Assembly (NCBI GenBank): GCA_963824225.1
Contig: CAWGOF010000003.1
Coordinates: 744,001 to 808,000, forward strand
Reading direction: 5' to 3'
From: CAWGOF01 sp963824225
Lineage (GTDB): Bacteria > Acidobacteriota > Polarisedimenticolia > Polarisedimenticolales > Polarisedimenticolaceae
DNA length: 64,000 nt
Shown here: positions 17,705 through 27,413 of the stretch, piece by piece
Position numbering within the stretch: the stretch's first letter is position 1
Layout of the letters: each line of letters begins with the position of its first letter
The notes under the pieces: model-generated
The model's input: the letters and a program-made list of their open reading frames with translations, nothing else
Database searches by the model: none
Told to the model about the DNA's origin: nothing
Made by a program: the position numbers and the translations under genes

Positions 17705-19324
17705 TCACGCCGGGAACAGCACGCCCGGAGCGAGACGGAACGTCGGGTCGAGCGCACGCTTGATCGCGCGCATCTCGGCGATCGCCGCATCGCCCAGGAA
17801 CCGCCGCAGCATGCGCTGCTTGATCGGGTCGCGACCGACACCGTGCTCGGACAGCGGGGCTCCGCCGAGGCGCGTCGCCGCTTCGGCGAACTCGTGCAGC
17901 GCCTCGATCCCCAGCTCGACCTCGCGCTCGTTCCGTGCGAGCGCGTTCGGGTGCAGGTTCCCGTCCGACAGGTGGCCCCAGATCGCGTGATCGAGCCCGC
18001 GCGCTCGGAACCCCGCCTCGTAGCACGCGACGATCTCGGCCACGCGGTCGAACGGGACGATCAGATCGCCCGCGACCTTGCGCACGCCCGGAGCGGCGTG
18101 CCGCCGAGCGGCGAGAAGCTCGGACACGCGCCGCGGGACCGCCTCCCGCAGCTCGCGCAGCGCGGCGCGCCGCGTCTCGTCTCCCGGGAGCGCGAGCTCC
18201 ATCTCGTCGTAGGACGCATGGCGGCCGAGGATCGCCAGCAAGCGCGCGACGGGCGAGTCGGCCCCGGTCGAGCCGTCGACCGCGGCGGCGAGCGTTTCCT
18301 CGAGAGCGGCGGTCGACGGCCGCTCGGCCAGCTCGAGGTCGAGGAACACGGCCGCCCCGGCCGCCGCGGGAACCCGCACACGGAGCCGCGCCGCGTCTCC
18401 CGCCTCGCTGACGAGCGCGAGCCCGCGCGCGTCCACGACCTCGATCGCTCGCACGTCGGGCCCCCGCGCGTCCCCCGCCGCGCGCGCCGCGAGCGCCGCG
18501 CGGCGCAGATCGTCCGCTAGCGCGATCGACCGCTCGAGGTCCGGGACGAACACGAGCGCGGTCACGAGGCCCGCCGGTAACGGAACGAGGTCGAGCGTGA
18601 CCCGGGTGATCAGCCCCAGCGTTCCCTCGGCGCCGATGAACAGATCGACCAGATCGAGCGGGTCGCCCGCGTGGTATCCGGCCGAGAGCTTCTTGACCGG
18701 AGGCAACGTGTAGCGCGGCACGGGAACGCGGGTGATCGAGCCGTCGGTCCGGCGCACGGCGAGCTCGCCACCCGGCCGCGCCAGCTCCTCGCCGCGCTCG
18801 ACCTCGATCACGTCGCCGTCCTCGAGCACGACGCGCAGCGCGCGAACCCAGGCGCGCGTGGCCCCGTACTTGAAGCTCGCCGCGCCGCCCGCGTTCGTCG
18901 AGACCGCGCCGCCGATCCACGCCTGCTCGTACGTCGGAACCGGCGGGTAGTACAGCTCGCTGCGCTCGAGCTCGCGCCGCAGGTCGTCGAGGCGTACCCC
19001 GGGCTCGACCAGCGCGCGGCCGCCGCCCGGCCGCCGCTCGATCGGACCGATCGCTCGCATCCGCTCGACGGAGACGACGATCTCGCCGCGCGGCACGGCC
19101 CCCGCGGTGAGCGAGGTGCGCGCGGCCTGGAACAGGATCGCCTCGCCGCTCGACCGAGTGTCGGCCAGGAGCGCGGATGCCTGGGCTTCGGATTCGACGC
19201 GGGCGACGCCCGCGGCGTGACCGGGCGGCGTGCCCGACGCGTCCTCGAGGTACCCGGCGACGACGTCGCGGTCGCGGACGATCGCCGTCGGCGCGACCCG
19301 TGGCGGGCGGTGTGCTGCGATCAC
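17705..19324 (-). CDS. FAD-linked oxidase, GlcD/D-lactate dehydrogenase-like
   Basis: A 539-residue flavoprotein with an N-terminal PCMH-type FAD-binding domain (WIGGAVSTNAGGAASFKYGA; LVDLFIGAEGTLGLITRVTL) and a C-terminal FAD-oxidase domain (IWGHLSDGNLHPN; PLSEHGVGRDPIKQRML). It oxidises a 2-hydroxy acid such as glycolate or D-lactate, passing electrons to quinone or a partner; the precise substrate cannot be read from sequence. GTG 19324 overlaps the stop of the small membrane protein upstream (GTGA), indicating translational coupling. No GlcE or GlcF subunit is adjacent. Confidence 0.87.
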   Translation of the reverse strand: MIAAHRPPRVAPTAIVRDRDVVAGYLEDASGTPPGHAAGVARVESEAQASALLADTRSSGEAILFQAARTSLTAGAVPRGEIVVSVERMRAIGPIERRPGGGRALVEPGVRLDDLRRELERSELYYPPVPTYEQAWIGGAVSTNAGGAASFKYGATRAWVRALRVVLEDGDVIEVERGEELARPGGELAVRRTDGSITRVPVPRYTLPPVKKLSAGYHAGDPLDLVDLFIGAEGTLGLITRVTLDLVPLPAGLVTALVFVPDLERSIALADDLRRAALAARAAGDARGPDVRAIEVVDARGLALVSEAGDAARLRVRVPAAAGAAVFLDLELAERPSTAALEETLAAAVDGSTGADSPVARLLAILGRHASYDEMELALPGDETRRAALRELREAVPRRVSELLAARRHAAPGVRKVAGDLIVPFDRVAEIVACYEAGFRARGLDHAIWGHLSDGNLHPNALARNEREVELGIEALHEFAEAATRLGGAPLSEHGVGRDPIKQRMLRRFLGDAAIAEMRAIKRALDPTFRLAPGVLFPA

Positions 19325-19674
19325 AGGGGACGAGCGTCGATCGTCGTCTGGGACGCGGGCACCGGTGCCGGCCGTCCGCGGCCCGCGCGCAGCGCGAGCC
19401 ACAGCACGCCGAGAAGCAAGAGCAGCGGCACGAGCGGCAGGAGCAGGGTGCTACCCACGAGCGCGGCCAGGCCCAGACCGAGCGCGAGCAGGAAAACGAG
19501 CAGCTTCCCGAGCACCAGGAAGATCCCGCCCGCCAGGCGCAGCGGCAGGGTGACCGCGAGGAACACGAGCTTGAACACGAGACCCAGGAGCAGGAGCGGC
19601 AGGAGGACGATCGTCAGGATCCCGACGACGAGCCCCACCCCGAGCAACCCCAGAACGAACAGCCCCTTGAGCAT
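19321..19674 (-). CDS. Small highly hydrophobic membrane protein
   Basis: About 117 residues made almost entirely of Leu/Val/Gly-rich membrane segments (four or so: LFVLGLLGVGLVVGILTIVL, then VFKLVFLAVTLPLRLAGGIF, LLVFLLALGLGLAALVG, LLPLVPLLLLLGVLWLALRA) and a short polar C-terminal tail. Function unknown. ATG 19674 is preferred because GAGGTGG lies just upstream; an in-frame ATG at 19695 is the alternative. Translationally coupled to the FAD oxidase gene. Confidence 0.7.
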   Translation of the reverse strand: MLKGLFVLGLLGVGLVVGILTIVLLPLLLLGLVFKLVFLAVTLPLRLAGGIFLVLGKLLVFLLALGLGLAALVGSTLLLPLVPLLLLLGVLWLALRAGRGRPAPVPASQTTIDARPL

Positions 19675-19767
19675 GGCCCACCTCGTCCACCCCATCTACC
19701 GTGCTGGGGGACTACATCTTAGAGTACGCGTCCGGGCCGTGGGGGTTCCACCCCCGAGAGGAGCGAG

Positions 19768-20652
19768 TTGCACGACCACGCGGACCGAGGTGCCGGGGCG
19801 ACGACCCGCCTGGGGCTCGTTCTCGCGCTGACGTTCGCCTACGCGATCGCCGAGATCGTCGGCGGGCTCGTGTCGGGAAGCCTCGCGCTCCTCGCCGACG
19901 CGGGCCACATGACGACCGACATCCTGGCCCTGGCGCTCGCGCTCCTCGCCGCGTGGTCCGCGCGCCGTCCGCCCGACCGCTCGCGCACGTATGGCTACGC
20001 ACGCGTCGAGATCCTGGCCGCCCTGGGCAACAGCGTCGCGCTCGTCGTGATCGCGCTCGCGATCCTGCGCGAGGCGTGGCAGCGCGCGTTCGACCCGCCG
20101 CCCGTCGAGGCCGGTCTGATGGGCGCGATCGCCGCGGGCGGGCTCGTGGTGAACCTGCTCGCGATGCGGCTCCTCGGCTCGCACACCCACGGTCTCAACG
20201 TGCGCGCGGCGTACCTGCACGTGCTGGGAGACCTGCTCGGCTCGATCGGCGCACTCCTCGCCGCGTTGCTCGTGGCCTTGGGCTGGAACGGGGCGGACGT
20301 CCTGGTCAGCGTCCTCGTCGCCGGGATCCTCGTCGTCGGCGCCGTGCGCGTCGTGCTGGCCTCGATGAACGTCCTGCTCGAGGGCGCGCCGCCGCATCTC
20401 GACACGTCCGACGTGCGGGCGTGCCTGGCGAAGGTCCCGGGCGTCGGGGACGTGCACGACCTGCACCTGTGGAGCCTCGGCGGACACACGCCGATCCTGT
20501 CGGCGCACCTCGTGCTCGACCACACCGTGCCGGCCGAGCGCGTGCTGCGCCTGGCGACCGCCGAGCTAGCGCGACGGTTCGGCATCGACCACGTGACGCT
20601 GCAGGTCGAGCCGCCGGACTACAACATCGTCGATCGGCTGCGCTCGACCTAG
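19768..20652 (+). CDS. Cation diffusion facilitator (Zn/Co/Cd exporter)
   Basis: CDF-family metal/proton antiporter, 294 residues, close to the CzcD/ZitB type. Six membrane segments; the transport-site HxxxD motifs are in TM2 (ADAGHMTTDI) and TM5 (YLHVLGDLLGS). The C-terminal cytoplasmic domain carries DVHDLHLWSLGGHTPILSAH, the usual metal-sensing beta-alpha-beta fold. The start is TTG 19768, giving the expected short His-containing N-terminus (MHDHADRG), with AGAGGAG upstream. The gene is alone and ends 1 bp from the convergent TonB receptor gene. Confidence 0.92.
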   Translation: MHDHADRGAGATTRLGLVLALTFAYAIAEIVGGLVSGSLALLADAGHMTTDILALALALLAAWSARRPPDRSRTYGYARVEILAALGNSVALVVIALAILREAWQRAFDPPPVEAGLMGAIAAGGLVVNLLAMRLLGSHTHGLNVRAAYLHVLGDLLGSIGALLAALLVALGWNGADVLVSVLVAGILVVGAVRVVLASMNVLLEGAPPHLDTSDVRACLAKVPGVGDVHDLHLWSLGGHTPILSAHLVLDHTVPAERVLRLATAELARRFGIDHVTLQVEPPDYNIVDRLRST

Positions 20653-20653
20653 C

Positions 20654-23600
20654 TCAGAACGCGAGGCGCAGGCCGAGCTGCCACTGGCGGCCGAATCGCT
20701 CCAGGCTCTCGTTGTTGCCGTTCCGCTGCTGGCCGCTCCGGAGGCCCGGGTTGTAGATCTGGTACGTCCCGTCGTTCAGCAGGTTGAACGCCTCGACGGA
20801 CGCCTGGCCGTTGACCCCTCGACCGACCCGGAACTCTTTGGTCAGCTTGACGTTGAAGTCCCACCACGAGACGTTGCGCTCGGTGTTGCGCTGGTTGTCC
20901 ACGTAGGTGGTTCTCGAACGCGCGGCGCCGCCGGTTCCGAGGCCCTGGAACACCGGCGAGATCGCGTCGAAGGACCGTTGCTCCCACAGGACCGAGTACG
21001 GCAGCCCCGACTGCCAGGTCATCGCGGCACCGATGCGCACGCCCCACGGCGTCACCGTCGTGGCCGCGACCTTGACCACGTTCCGCTGGTCGTTCGACTG
21101 GTAGCCCCGCTCGTCCTCGATCAGCGTACGATCGTTGCCCAGCCCCTGGTTGTAGTCCTCCCCGTCGCCGATCGTCTTGGACCACGTGTACGACCCCCGG
21201 AGCTCCCAGCTTCTGTACAGACGCCGTTCCAGCGCGAGCACGTACCCGTCGTAGTCGATCGAGTTGAAGTTGCCGATGTACAGGACATTGCCCCACCCGG
21301 GGTTCTGGAGGTACAAGTCGAGGATCCCGTCCGGATGCTCGAGAAAGATGTCGTCGTCCGTTCCGGGCGCGCCGGGCGCGAGCTCGAGCTCGCCCGCGCA
21401 GTCGTCGAGCATCCCGTCCCCCGGCGCGTACGCCGCGACGTAGTCGGGGTCTGTAGGCTCGACCGGGACCACCGGGAAACGATCGCCCGGCGTCTGGGTC
21501 GTCGCGTTGCACCGACCGGCGTCGAGCGGGACGTGGTTCAGGTCGATGTCCTGATACTGATCCCGCAGCCGACGGCGCACGTAGGTAAATTCAATGGCGG
21601 TCTCGGTCGCGATCTCACGCCGGAAGAACACCGAAATCTCGTCGTTGTGCGGCGCCACGAGATCGCGAGCGAGCGCCCGCGTGTTGACCGCGGGGCTGAT
21701 GCTGCGGTTCAGTCCCGCGGCACCGGGGGCGATCCGCCACGCACCGGTCTGCGGGTCGGGCTCGGCGTCGAACGATACGCTGGCCGTCGGCGGGTTGAGC
21801 TCCTGGAGCGGCAGGGTCAGCGGGACGATGCTGTAGTACCGGCGGAACGACGCGCCGATGCTCGTCTTGCCGTTGCTCCACGGGTCCCAGGCAATGGAGG
21901 CGAACGGCTGCGGATTCGTGTTCACGATGTGGATATTGTCCGCTCGACGCTTGCGATCCCAGAACGTGCTGTTGAGCGCGCCCGTGGTCTGGCGCGCGAA
22001 CAGCGTCTCGAACGGAACCAAGAGCTGGTCGGCCAGCTGGACGTAAAAGTCGTGCAGGTTCTCGTACCCGGTGAACGGGCGCTGGAACGCCGCGTTGTCG
22101 TCGACCCCCTGCGCCAGGAGCTCGAGGTACTCCGCATACTCCGCTTCGGGTGAGAACGTGCCGTTTCCCGCAGCAGAGATCTCCTCGCGGTCGACGGCGA
22201 AGCCGAGGGTCAGTGTCAGATTCGACAGGGGTTTGATCTGGTCCTCGGCATACACGCCCCAGGTCACGCCGGTCGACCGCGCCTGGCCCGTGGATGGCAC
22301 GGGGAAGTCCCCCTGGATCGTCGCGTGCGGCTCGGGTGTCTGATTCCCGCCCGCTTCGTTGAGCGTCACGACTTGCAAGCTCACGGCGGGACGCTGGGTC
22401 AGACGGCGGAAGTACCGCTCGTTCTCGATGCTCAGGCCGGTCTTGAGCTGGTGCGTCGCACCGAGGAACCGTCCGGCGAACACGGTCGCCGAGCCTTGGA
22501 CCGTGAAACGCTGGCGATGGTCGTCGAACGTGTCGGGAAACGGGCCCGAGACGGTGCCCGCGTCGAGGTCTCTGCACTGTGCCGACTGCAGGAACGCGGG
22601 TCCGACGAGGCAGTCGACCTGCGCGTTCGGATCGGTCGGGCCGTAGTGAAGGTTCAGGTCCTGCCAGGCGACGTTGCTCTCGATCAGGATCTTGGGCGAG
22701 TACGGCGCGGTCCAGGTGAGACTGTAGCTCTGGCCGTTCTGCTCGTAGCGTTGGGACGACTCGGCCGGGACGAACGAGCTGACACCCAGGTTCGTGATCG
22801 TCGCCGGGTCCGCCTGGAACTGGAACGCGAGCTTGTTGCGCGGCGATACCTGCCACGTCACCTGATCGGCGTTGACCGTTTGCTCCGTGGTCTGGAACTC
22901 GAACCCCGTGGGCACGACGATCGGAGCCTCCACGTGCACGAGCTCGTGGGACAGCCGGTACCAGAGCTTGTCCTTGACGATCGGCCCGGAGAGCTGCACG
23001 GACGGCTGGTACGACGTGAAGTCCTGGGTCGGGAGGTCCGAGTCGTCGTGGGCTCCGTCGCCGTCGAGCATTCCCGAACGAAAGAACAGCTGGAACACCC
23101 CCTCGAAGTCGTTGCTCCCTTGCTTCTGCAGGATCCGCGCGAATCCGCCCTGGGCCCGGCGGAACTCGACGCTCGCGCCGGCGGACACGACCTCGATCTC
23201 CTCGATCGAGTCCGGGTTGACCTCGAACATCTGACGCCCGGTCAGCGGGTCGACGTTCGACACGCCGCTGACCACGGCCTTGAAGTCCCGATCGCGCGCG
23301 CCGTGGACGTTCGGGTTCCCGTCGCCGTCGGCGTCCTGCACGCCCGGAGCGAGCGTCAGCATGTTCTGGTAGTGCCGACCGGGGACCGGCAGGTCGCGCA
23401 CGAACTCCTCGCTGAACTTCGTCGTCTGCGACGCGTCGTCGAGGTCGACGACGTCCGGCGTGGCGTCGACCTGCACGAGCTCGACGAGCACCTCGGTCAG
23501 CTGGAGCGGCAGCTTCGTGACCTCCCCGATCCGCACCTTGATGTCGGCCAGGCGCTGGGGCGCGAAGCCCGGGCACGTGATCGTCACGAAGTAGCCGATC

Positions 23601-23833
23601 CCCGACGCGCCCGTCGGGCGCAGCACGGGGAACGAGGCCACTCCCCGGGGCCCGGTCTGGACCGAGCTCTCCTTGATGTATCCCTGCGGGTGGCTGATCG
23701 TGACGACCACGCCGGGCAACGGCTCGTTCTGCTCGTCCGTGATCACGACCTCGAGGCCACCGCTCTGGGCCTCGGCCTCGGACACCGCGAGTCCGGCTGT
23801 CAGACAGAGCACGGCGGCGTAGGAACGCCTCAT
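20654..23833 (-). CDS. TonB-dependent receptor with carboxypeptidase-regulatory N-domain
   Basis: Outer-membrane beta-barrel transporter of 1059 residues. Signal peptide (SYAAVLCLTAGLAVSEAEA), then a CarboxypepD_reg-like domain (VVITDEQNEPLPGVVVTIS), a plug region (TTKFSEEFVRDLPVPGRHY; QMFEVNPDSIEEIEVVSAG) and a long barrel ending in the canonical C-terminal Phe (LGLRLAF). This is the Oar-like architecture common in Acidobacteriota and Bacteroidota; the substrate, such as an oligosaccharide, peptide or protein, is unknown. ATG 23833 is chosen with a GGGGGT Shine-Dalgarno; GTG 23839 is in frame two codons earlier. No ExbBD or TonB genes are nearby. Frame intact over 3.2 kb. Confidence 0.9.
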   Translation of the reverse strand: MRRSYAAVLCLTAGLAVSEAEAQSGGLEVVITDEQNEPLPGVVVTISHPQGYIKESSVQTGPRGVASFPVLRPTGASGIGYFVTITCPGFAPQRLADIKVRIGEVTKLPLQLTEVLVELVQVDATPDVVDLDDASQTTKFSEEFVRDLPVPGRHYQNMLTLAPGVQDADGDGNPNVHGARDRDFKAVVSGVSNVDPLTGRQMFEVNPDSIEEIEVVSAGASVEFRRAQGGFARILQKQGSNDFEGVFQLFFRSGMLDGDGAHDDSDLPTQDFTSYQPSVQLSGPIVKDKLWYRLSHELVHVEAPIVVPTGFEFQTTEQTVNADQVTWQVSPRNKLAFQFQADPATITNLGVSSFVPAESSQRYEQNGQSYSLTWTAPYSPKILIESNVAWQDLNLHYGPTDPNAQVDCLVGPAFLQSAQCRDLDAGTVSGPFPDTFDDHRQRFTVQGSATVFAGRFLGATHQLKTGLSIENERYFRRLTQRPAVSLQVVTLNEAGGNQTPEPHATIQGDFPVPSTGQARSTGVTWGVYAEDQIKPLSNLTLTLGFAVDREEISAAGNGTFSPEAEYAEYLELLAQGVDDNAAFQRPFTGYENLHDFYVQLADQLLVPFETLFARQTTGALNSTFWDRKRRADNIHIVNTNPQPFASIAWDPWSNGKTSIGASFRRYYSIVPLTLPLQELNPPTASVSFDAEPDPQTGAWRIAPGAAGLNRSISPAVNTRALARDLVAPHNDEISVFFRREIATETAIEFTYVRRRLRDQYQDIDLNHVPLDAGRCNATTQTPGDRFPVVPVEPTDPDYVAAYAPGDGMLDDCAGELELAPGAPGTDDDIFLEHPDGILDLYLQNPGWGNVLYIGNFNSIDYDGYVLALERRLYRSWELRGSYTWSKTIGDGEDYNQGLGNDRTLIEDERGYQSNDQRNVVKVAATTVTPWGVRIGAAMTWQSGLPYSVLWEQRSFDAISPVFQGLGTGGAARSRTTYVDNQRNTERNVSWWDFNVKLTKEFRVGRGVNGQASVEAFNLLNDGTYQIYNPGLRSGQQRNGNNESLERFGRQWQLGLRLAF

Positions 23834-23975
23834 GGTCACCCCCGCGAACGGAGTGCGCTGCCGCGTTCTCTACCACCCCGGAGTCGGGGCGGTCAATCGT
23901 TCTGTTTGTGCGTTCGTCTGCACCCGCGTGCGCGGGAAGCGCACGCTGCTCGCGGCGTTTGCACCGCGGCGCGGC

Positions 23976-25503
23976 CTACAGGTCGAACTTCACGCCCTGG
24001 GCGAGCGGCAGATCCTTGCCCCAGTTGATCGTGTTGGTCTGGCGGCGCATGTAGGACTTCCAGGAGTCGGAGCCCGACTCGCGCCCGCCGCCCGTCTCCT
24101 TCTCGCCGCCGAACGCGCCGCCGATCTCGGCGCCCGAGGTGCCGATGTTGACGTTGGCGATGCCGCAGTCGCTCCCGCGGTGGGACAGGAACTCCTCGGC
24201 CGAGCATCAGGTTCGTCGTGAAGATCGCCGACGACAGACCCTGCGGCACGTCGTTCTGGATCCCGATCGCCTCGTCCAGGCGTCGTCGAACTCGTAGACG
24301 TACAGGATCGGCGCGAACGTCTCGTCCTTGACGATCGGGGCATCGCGGCCGGATGCGCACGATCGTCGGCTCGACGAAGTGTCCCGGCCGCTCGACGCGC
24401 CGACTTCCGCCGCAGACGACCTCGCCGCCTCTGCTCGCGCGACCTGGGCCAGGCCTTCATCATCGTCTCGACCGCCCGCCGTCGATCAGCGGGCCCATCA
24501 GCGTCGACGGCTCGAGCGGGTCGCCGATGCGCACCTGACCGTAGGCCCGCACGAGCCGCTCGGTGAACGGGCCGGCGATCCCCTGCTGCGAGGATCAGTC
24601 GGCGCGTCGTCGTGCAGCGCTGACCGGCGGTTCCGACCGCCCCGAACAGCACGGCACGCAGCGCGAGGTCGAGGTTCGCGTCCTCCATCACGATGATCGC
24701 GTTGTTCCCGCCGAGCTCGAGGAGCGTGCGGCCGAGGCGCTGCCCGACCACGATCGGCGATCCGCCGGCCCATGCGGCACGATCCGGTCGCCGAGATCAG
24801 CGGCAGCCGCGCGTCGGCCAGCATGCGCTCGCCGACGTCCGCTCCGCGCCCGATCACGAGCGTGAACACGCCCGGGGACGTCGTTGCGCTCCATCACGCG
24901 GTGGCAGATGCTCTGCACGGCGACCGCGGTGAGCGGCGTCTTCGACGACGGCTTCCAGATCATCGTGTCGCCGCACACCGCGGCGATCGCGGCGTTCCAG
25001 GCCCACACGGCCACCGGGAAGTTGAACGCGGTCACGATCCCGATCGGCCCCAGCGGATGCCACTGCTCGTACATCCGGTGCTGCGGCCGCTCGGAGTGCA
25101 TGCTCAGGCCGTACAGCTGACGCGACAGGCCGACGGCGAAGTCGCAGACGTCGATCATCTCCTGCACCTCGCCCAACCCCTCGCTCAGAGTCTTGCCCGC
25201 CTCGAGCGAGACGAGACGGCCGAGCGGCTCTTTCACGCGGCGCAGCTCGTCGCCCAGCTGGCGCACGATCTCGCCGCGCTTGGGCGCTGGCACCATGCGC
25301 CAGGTCGCGAACGTCTCGGCCGCCGCGCTCGCAACACGCTCGTAGTCCGCTGCTGTGGCCTGGCGCACCTTGGCGATCGGCTCGGCGTTCGCCGGGTTCT
25401 CGGACACGAGCTCAGGTCCCTGGGTCTCGATCCACGTGCCGTCGGCGGCGCCCGAGCTGACCGACGAGATACCGAGGGCGTCGAGAACGTCGTGCTGGTT
25501 CAT
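23976..25503 (-). CDS. ALDH7-type aldehyde dehydrogenase (nine frameshifts)
   Basis: NAD-dependent aldehyde dehydrogenase resembling alpha-aminoadipic semialdehyde (L-piperidine-6-carboxylate) dehydrogenase. Motifs: YEQWHPLGPIGIVTAFNFPV, WKPSSKTPLTAVAV, LLELGGNNAIIVMEDANLDL, catalytic Cys in AGQRCTTTRRL, and the tail GTSGAEIGGAFGGEKETGGG read across frames. Five extra bases (24870, about 24752-24755, 24589, 24345, 24204) and four missing bases (runs near 24474, 24453, 24428, 24279) break the frame. The net change is +1, matching the 1528-bp span (509 codons when corrected). Every extra base separates two whole codons and every missing base lies where two codons meet with the same base. Lysine degradation is the likely role. 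Confidence 0.85.
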
Positions 25504-25627
25504 GGAGCGGTCTCCGGCCGCGAGGTCCACGGACCCTGCGGCGAGATCGATTCGCGGGTCGGATCGCGTGAGACGGGAGTGTAGCAGAGCGGCCCGAGCG
25601 CGGCCGCGGACAACGGACCGGACCCGA

Positions 25628-27238
25628 TCAGGAGCGCCGCGGCTCGGCCAGCGCAGCGCGCAGCTTGTCTCCCAGGCTCGTACCGAACGTCACGGTTCCG
25701 AGCGACGGTCGCTCCGTCGGGGCCGGATCGCGCTGCGGCGCGGGCTCGCGGCGCGGCTCGCGCGGAGCCGGCTTGGCCCGCATCTGCGGCGGCCCCGGGC
25801 GCGGCGCGCGCGGCGCCTCGGCCGAGCGCACACCCTTGCGCGCGAGCCGGATGCGCCGGCCTTCCGGATCGACCTCGACGACTTCGACCTCGACCTCGTC
25901 ACCGATCGTGAACTTCCGCACGAGGTCGGTGCCACGCGGAACGCCGGACAGGGCCGACGGCACGAGCCCCGATCGTCCGGGGCCGAGCCACACGAACACA
26001 CCGAACGCCTCGATGCGCTGGACGCGCCCGACGAGCGTCGCACCGATCTCGGGCGCCGGAGCTCCGAGGCCCAGACCGTCCGCCGGAACGGTCAACGTGA
26101 CGCGCCGATGCTCGGGGTCGACGCCGAGGACGAGCCAGTCGGCGCTCTGATCCACGGCGAGGTCCGCGCGCCATCCGCCGCGCGCCGGTGGGAACTCGCT
26201 CGACGGAGCCAGGGCCTCGATCCCCGATTCGAGCTCGACGAACGCACCGAAGTCGGCGAGACGGCGGATCGTTCCCGGATACACGTTGCCCGGCCGAAAG
26301 CGCTCGGCCACCGACTTCCACGGATCGTCCTGCGCTTCGCGGATGCTGAGCGAGATGCGCCGCCCGTCCTCGTGCAGCTTGAGCACCTTCACGTTGACCA
26401 CGTCGCCGACGTGCACGACGTCCTCGACCCGGGCCACGCGGTGGTGGGCGAGCTCGGAGACGTGGACGAGACCCATCACGCCGGCGCCGAGATCAACGAA
26501 CGCACCGAACTCCGCGGTCCCGGCGATGCGACCGCTCGTGATCGCCCCCTCGAGCAGCGTGGCGCGAACCGCCTTGGCTTCCTCGATTCGCTCGGCCAAC
26601 AGGACCACGCGGCGCGATACGACGACGTCGGCACCGCCGTGCCGGACCTGCGTGATGCGGAACCGATACGTCTGACCCACGTGGCGGTCGGGCTCGTTCT
26701 CGCGGTGCACGTCGATCTGCGAATGCGGGCAGAAGCCGCGCACGCCGCCGATCCGGACCTGATAGCCCCCCCGGATCACCTGCTCGACCGTCCCGTCGAC
26801 GTCGCGAGCCGAGCGCAGCGCGCGGTAGAGCGCGGCGACACGGGCACGCTGCTTCGGGGTCGGCTCGACGGCCGCGCCGCGCGCCCGACCGGCGGCGGGA
26901 CGCGCGTCGCACGGTGCGGCAGACGCGCCGGCCGCCGTTTCGACGTCCGCCGTCTCGGCGCCCGCCGTCTCGACGTCCGCCGGCTCGGCGCCCGCCGTCT
27001 CGGCGCCCGCCGGCTCGGCGCCCGCCGTCTCGGCGCCCGCCGTTTCGGGCGCCGCGGCTGTCGTCGCGGTCGACTCGATCTCCGCGACCGTTTCGGGATC
27101 GCCCGCGGGGGGCGCTTCCGTCTCGGGCTCGGGCGCGGCGGTCGCGACGGGCTCTTCGGGCGACAGCGTCGCCACGCTCGCCTCGGCGGACTCGCTCTCG
27201 GACGGCACGTGGGGCTCGGGCTCGACGGGCTCGTGCAC
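25628..27238 (-). CDS. Four-repeat S1 RNA-binding protein (30S S1-like)
   Basis: A 536-residue protein with about four S1 (OB-fold) domains: GTVEQVIRGGYQVRIGGVRG (about 150-215), SGRIAGTAEFGAFVDLGAGV (about 232-305), GTIRRLADFGAFVELESGIE (about 320-385) and GRVQRIEAFGVFVWLGPGRS (about 405-470). This resembles ribosomal protein S1/RpsA-like proteins that bind mRNA or modulate translation. It differs by an acidic N-terminal extension of about 130 residues with Glu-Thr-Ala-Gly-Ala repeats and a basic Pro/Arg-rich tail. GTG 27238 is chosen because GAGG lies 6 bp upstream. Fewer domains than classical six-domain S1, so it may be an auxiliary paralogue. Confidence 0.85.
   Translation of the reverse strand: MHEPVEPEPHVPSESESAEASVATLSPEEPVATAAPEPETEAPPAGDPETVAEIESTATTAAAPETAGAETAGAEPAGAETAGAEPADVETAGAETADVETAAGASAAPCDARPAAGRARGAAVEPTPKQRARVAALYRALRSARDVDGTVEQVIRGGYQVRIGGVRGFCPHSQIDVHRENEPDRHVGQTYRFRITQVRHGGADVVVSRRVVLLAERIEEAKAVRATLLEGAITSGRIAGTAEFGAFVDLGAGVMGLVHVSELAHHRVARVEDVVHVGDVVNVKVLKLHEDGRRISLSIREAQDDPWKSVAERFRPGNVYPGTIRRLADFGAFVELESGIEALAPSSEFPPARGGWRADLAVDQSADWLVLGVDPEHRRVTLTVPADGLGLGAPAPEIGATLVGRVQRIEAFGVFVWLGPGRSGLVPSALSGVPRGTDLVRKFTIGDEVEVEVVEVDPEGRRIRLARKGVRSAEAPRAPRPGPPQMRAKPAPREPRREPAPQRDPAPTERPSLGTVTFGTSLGDKLRAALAEPRRS
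26930..27060 (-). repeat. Tandem 15-bp coding repeat (ETAGA-type)
   Basis: Forward strand repeats of the unit CGCCGTCTCGGCGCC and close variants encode alternating ETAGA/EPAGA/ETADV pentapeptides in the N-terminal extension of the S1-like protein. The repeat is in frame and probably varies in copy number between strains. Confidence 0.75.
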
Positions 27239-27413
27239 AGAAGGCCTCGGTGCTGTTCGGAGTCTTGACCTCAACCAGCGACGGCAGCACGCTGGCGGGG
27301 GAATATATGCCGCGTCGCGACGGATTTTGCCACAAGAAGCGCGAGCATGCGCGAAACGGGCTCTACTATGGGGACTCCGTGCCCCCGTTACAGGCGTGTG
27401 GCATCCTGGCAAC

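Noticed and set aside
22325..24028. Long forward frames antisense to the TonB receptor and other genes
   Set aside because: High GC removes stop codons on all frames. These translate to Arg-rich, low-complexity sequence with no motifs, while the opposite strand carries clear domains.
26930..27060. Tandem repeat as a non-coding satellite or CRISPR-like array
   Set aside because: The 15-bp units are in frame with the S1-like gene and encode pentapeptide repeats.
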